This document shows, in pieces, positions 35,223 to 35,788 of a stretch of DNA of 35,788 nucleotides; positions within the stretch are counted from its first letter, which is position 1; each line of letters opens with the position of its first letter. A model generated the notes under the pieces. That model did not search any database, was not told where the DNA came from, and was given only the letters and a program-made list of their open reading frames with translations. Location of the stretch: positions 1 through 35,788 of the forward strand of contig NZ_AKJC01000336.1 in NCBI RefSeq assembly GCF_000282535.1, given 5' to 3'. Position numbers and translations under genes: made by a program. This stretch comes from Pseudomonas sp. GM84. Lineage in GTDB: Bacteria > Pseudomonadota > Gammaproteobacteria > Pseudomonadales > Pseudomonadaceae.

Positions 35223-35638
35223 GAAGCTTTGTGTTCGTCCCGTAACGCCGTTGGCGCGGACCTGAAACTGGGTGCTGGCACATGAATAGCGTGTTGCCAG
35301 CAATGCCGTGTAGGGCAGTTCGCAGTCGGAGAAGTTCCAGCGAAGTCGCCGATTTTTTCCCTGTTTTGTGAACGGGCGCAATGGTGTCGCATTGCTATCG
35401 GCTGCGGGTTGAGCGCGCGAAAATCAGGGGGTAAGCCCCGTAGAGTCTGGGTTTTTGGCGGGAGAAATGACCGACGAAATTGCTGAGAAATTATTTTTGA
35501 AAAGGTGATGCGGGTCGCATTTTGAGTGGCTTGGGAAACTTCGGTTGGGGCTTGGCAATAGGCCATCCAATGATGGCAATGCGACGGAATAGGGCGCGCT
35601 GAGTGCGCAGGTTCTGGGGATTGGCTGTGTCAGTCACG
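35223..35638 (-). promoter_or_regulatory. Leader/promoter region of the T6SS cluster
   Basis: About 415 bp without a credible gene separate the first T6SS-cluster gene from the REP element near the window edge. The stretch 35481-35505 is clearly AT-rich (GAAATTATTTTTGAAAAGG) in an otherwise GC-rich setting. In the minus direction it offers an AATAAT (35490-35495) that could serve as a -10, without a clear -35. I found no good sigma-54 site (GG-N10-GC with flanking matches). The cluster promoter most likely lies here, but its exact place is not visible. Confidence 0.35.
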
Positions 35639-35788
35639 GCCCTATCGCCGGCAAGCCGGCTCCCACATGTACAGCGCCGATTTTGAATACTGCGAGATAC
35701 CTGTGGGAGCAACGGTCTTGCTCAACTTCTAAAAGTTGATGCGATTCCTGTGGGAGCGGGCTTGTCCCGCGAACACCGGCGAAGCCGG
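35639..35788. repeat. Composite REP element at window edge (hybrid arms)
   Basis: The left arm GGCCCTATCGCCGGCAAGCC is of the CCGGC type, and the right arm GCGGGCTTGTCCCGCGAA is of the other type. In between, 35660-35709 is a 50-nt head-to-head unit and 35701-35756 a 56-nt unit. Both match the element at 14321, the 56-nt unit in reverse. The right end runs into CACCGGCGAAGCCGG, the internal dyad seen in the element at 5557, so the element continues beyond the window. Confidence 0.82.

Noticed and set aside
35344..35360. Possible sigma-54 promoter (GG-N10-GC on the minus strand)
   Set aside because: Only the GG and GC dinucleotides match. The surrounding bases do not fit TGGCAC-N5-TTGC.
35207..35381. 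N-terminal extension of the first T6SS-cluster gene to 35381
   Set aside because: The added residues have no domain-like character and no ribosome-binding site is present. A start at 35207 or 35222 is more likely.

Overview
The window reads as high-GC chromosome of a Pseudomonas, most likely of the P. putida group. The basis is codon use, dispersed REP-type palindromes (cores resembling GTGGGAGCSGGCTTG), an STN-type FecI/FecR/TonB-receptor signalling set, and a type VI secretion (T6SS) gene order that I associate with the P. putida K1 cluster. The species assignment is inference. All 25 recognised protein genes lie on the minus strand, so transcription runs from high to low coordinates. No tRNA, rRNA, CRISPR array, insertion sequence or phage gene was seen.

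Right part (35207 down to 14484): one continuous 15-gene T6SS cluster. In transcription order it holds an unrecognised gene, tssB, tssC, tssE, tssF, tssG, clpV (tssH), tssJ, tssK, tssL, tssM, tagF, a TssM-like protein ending in an OmpA domain, hcp (tssD) and tssA. Genes are mostly packed with 1-37 bp overlaps. The exceptions are the spaces on both sides of hcp, which hold strong RNA hairpins. Twelve of the thirteen core Tss proteins are present. Only VgrG (TssI) and effectors are missing, and they may lie beyond the window.

Middle part (14262 down to 5674): a UvrA-like double ABC ATPase without the UvrB-binding domain, an LldP-type lactate permease with a putative promoter and dyads, and an iron-responsive cell-surface signalling set. 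That set has a FecI-like ECF sigma factor behind a candidate Fur box, a FecR-like regulator with a twin-arginine segment, and an STN-domain TonB-dependent siderophore receptor.

Left part (5486 down to 94): a LysR regulator, a class III CoA transferase, a 3-hydroxy-3-methylglutaryl-CoA lyase and an ACS-family MFS transporter. Together they look like a small operon for uptake, CoA activation and cleavage of 3-hydroxy-3-methylglutarate or a similar branched hydroxy-diacid. A lipoprotein of unknown function follows.

The intergenic spaces between these blocks hold paired REP elements. The head-to-head pairs fall into fixed spacer lengths (50 or 31 nt), and two composite elements share a further 56-nt unit.
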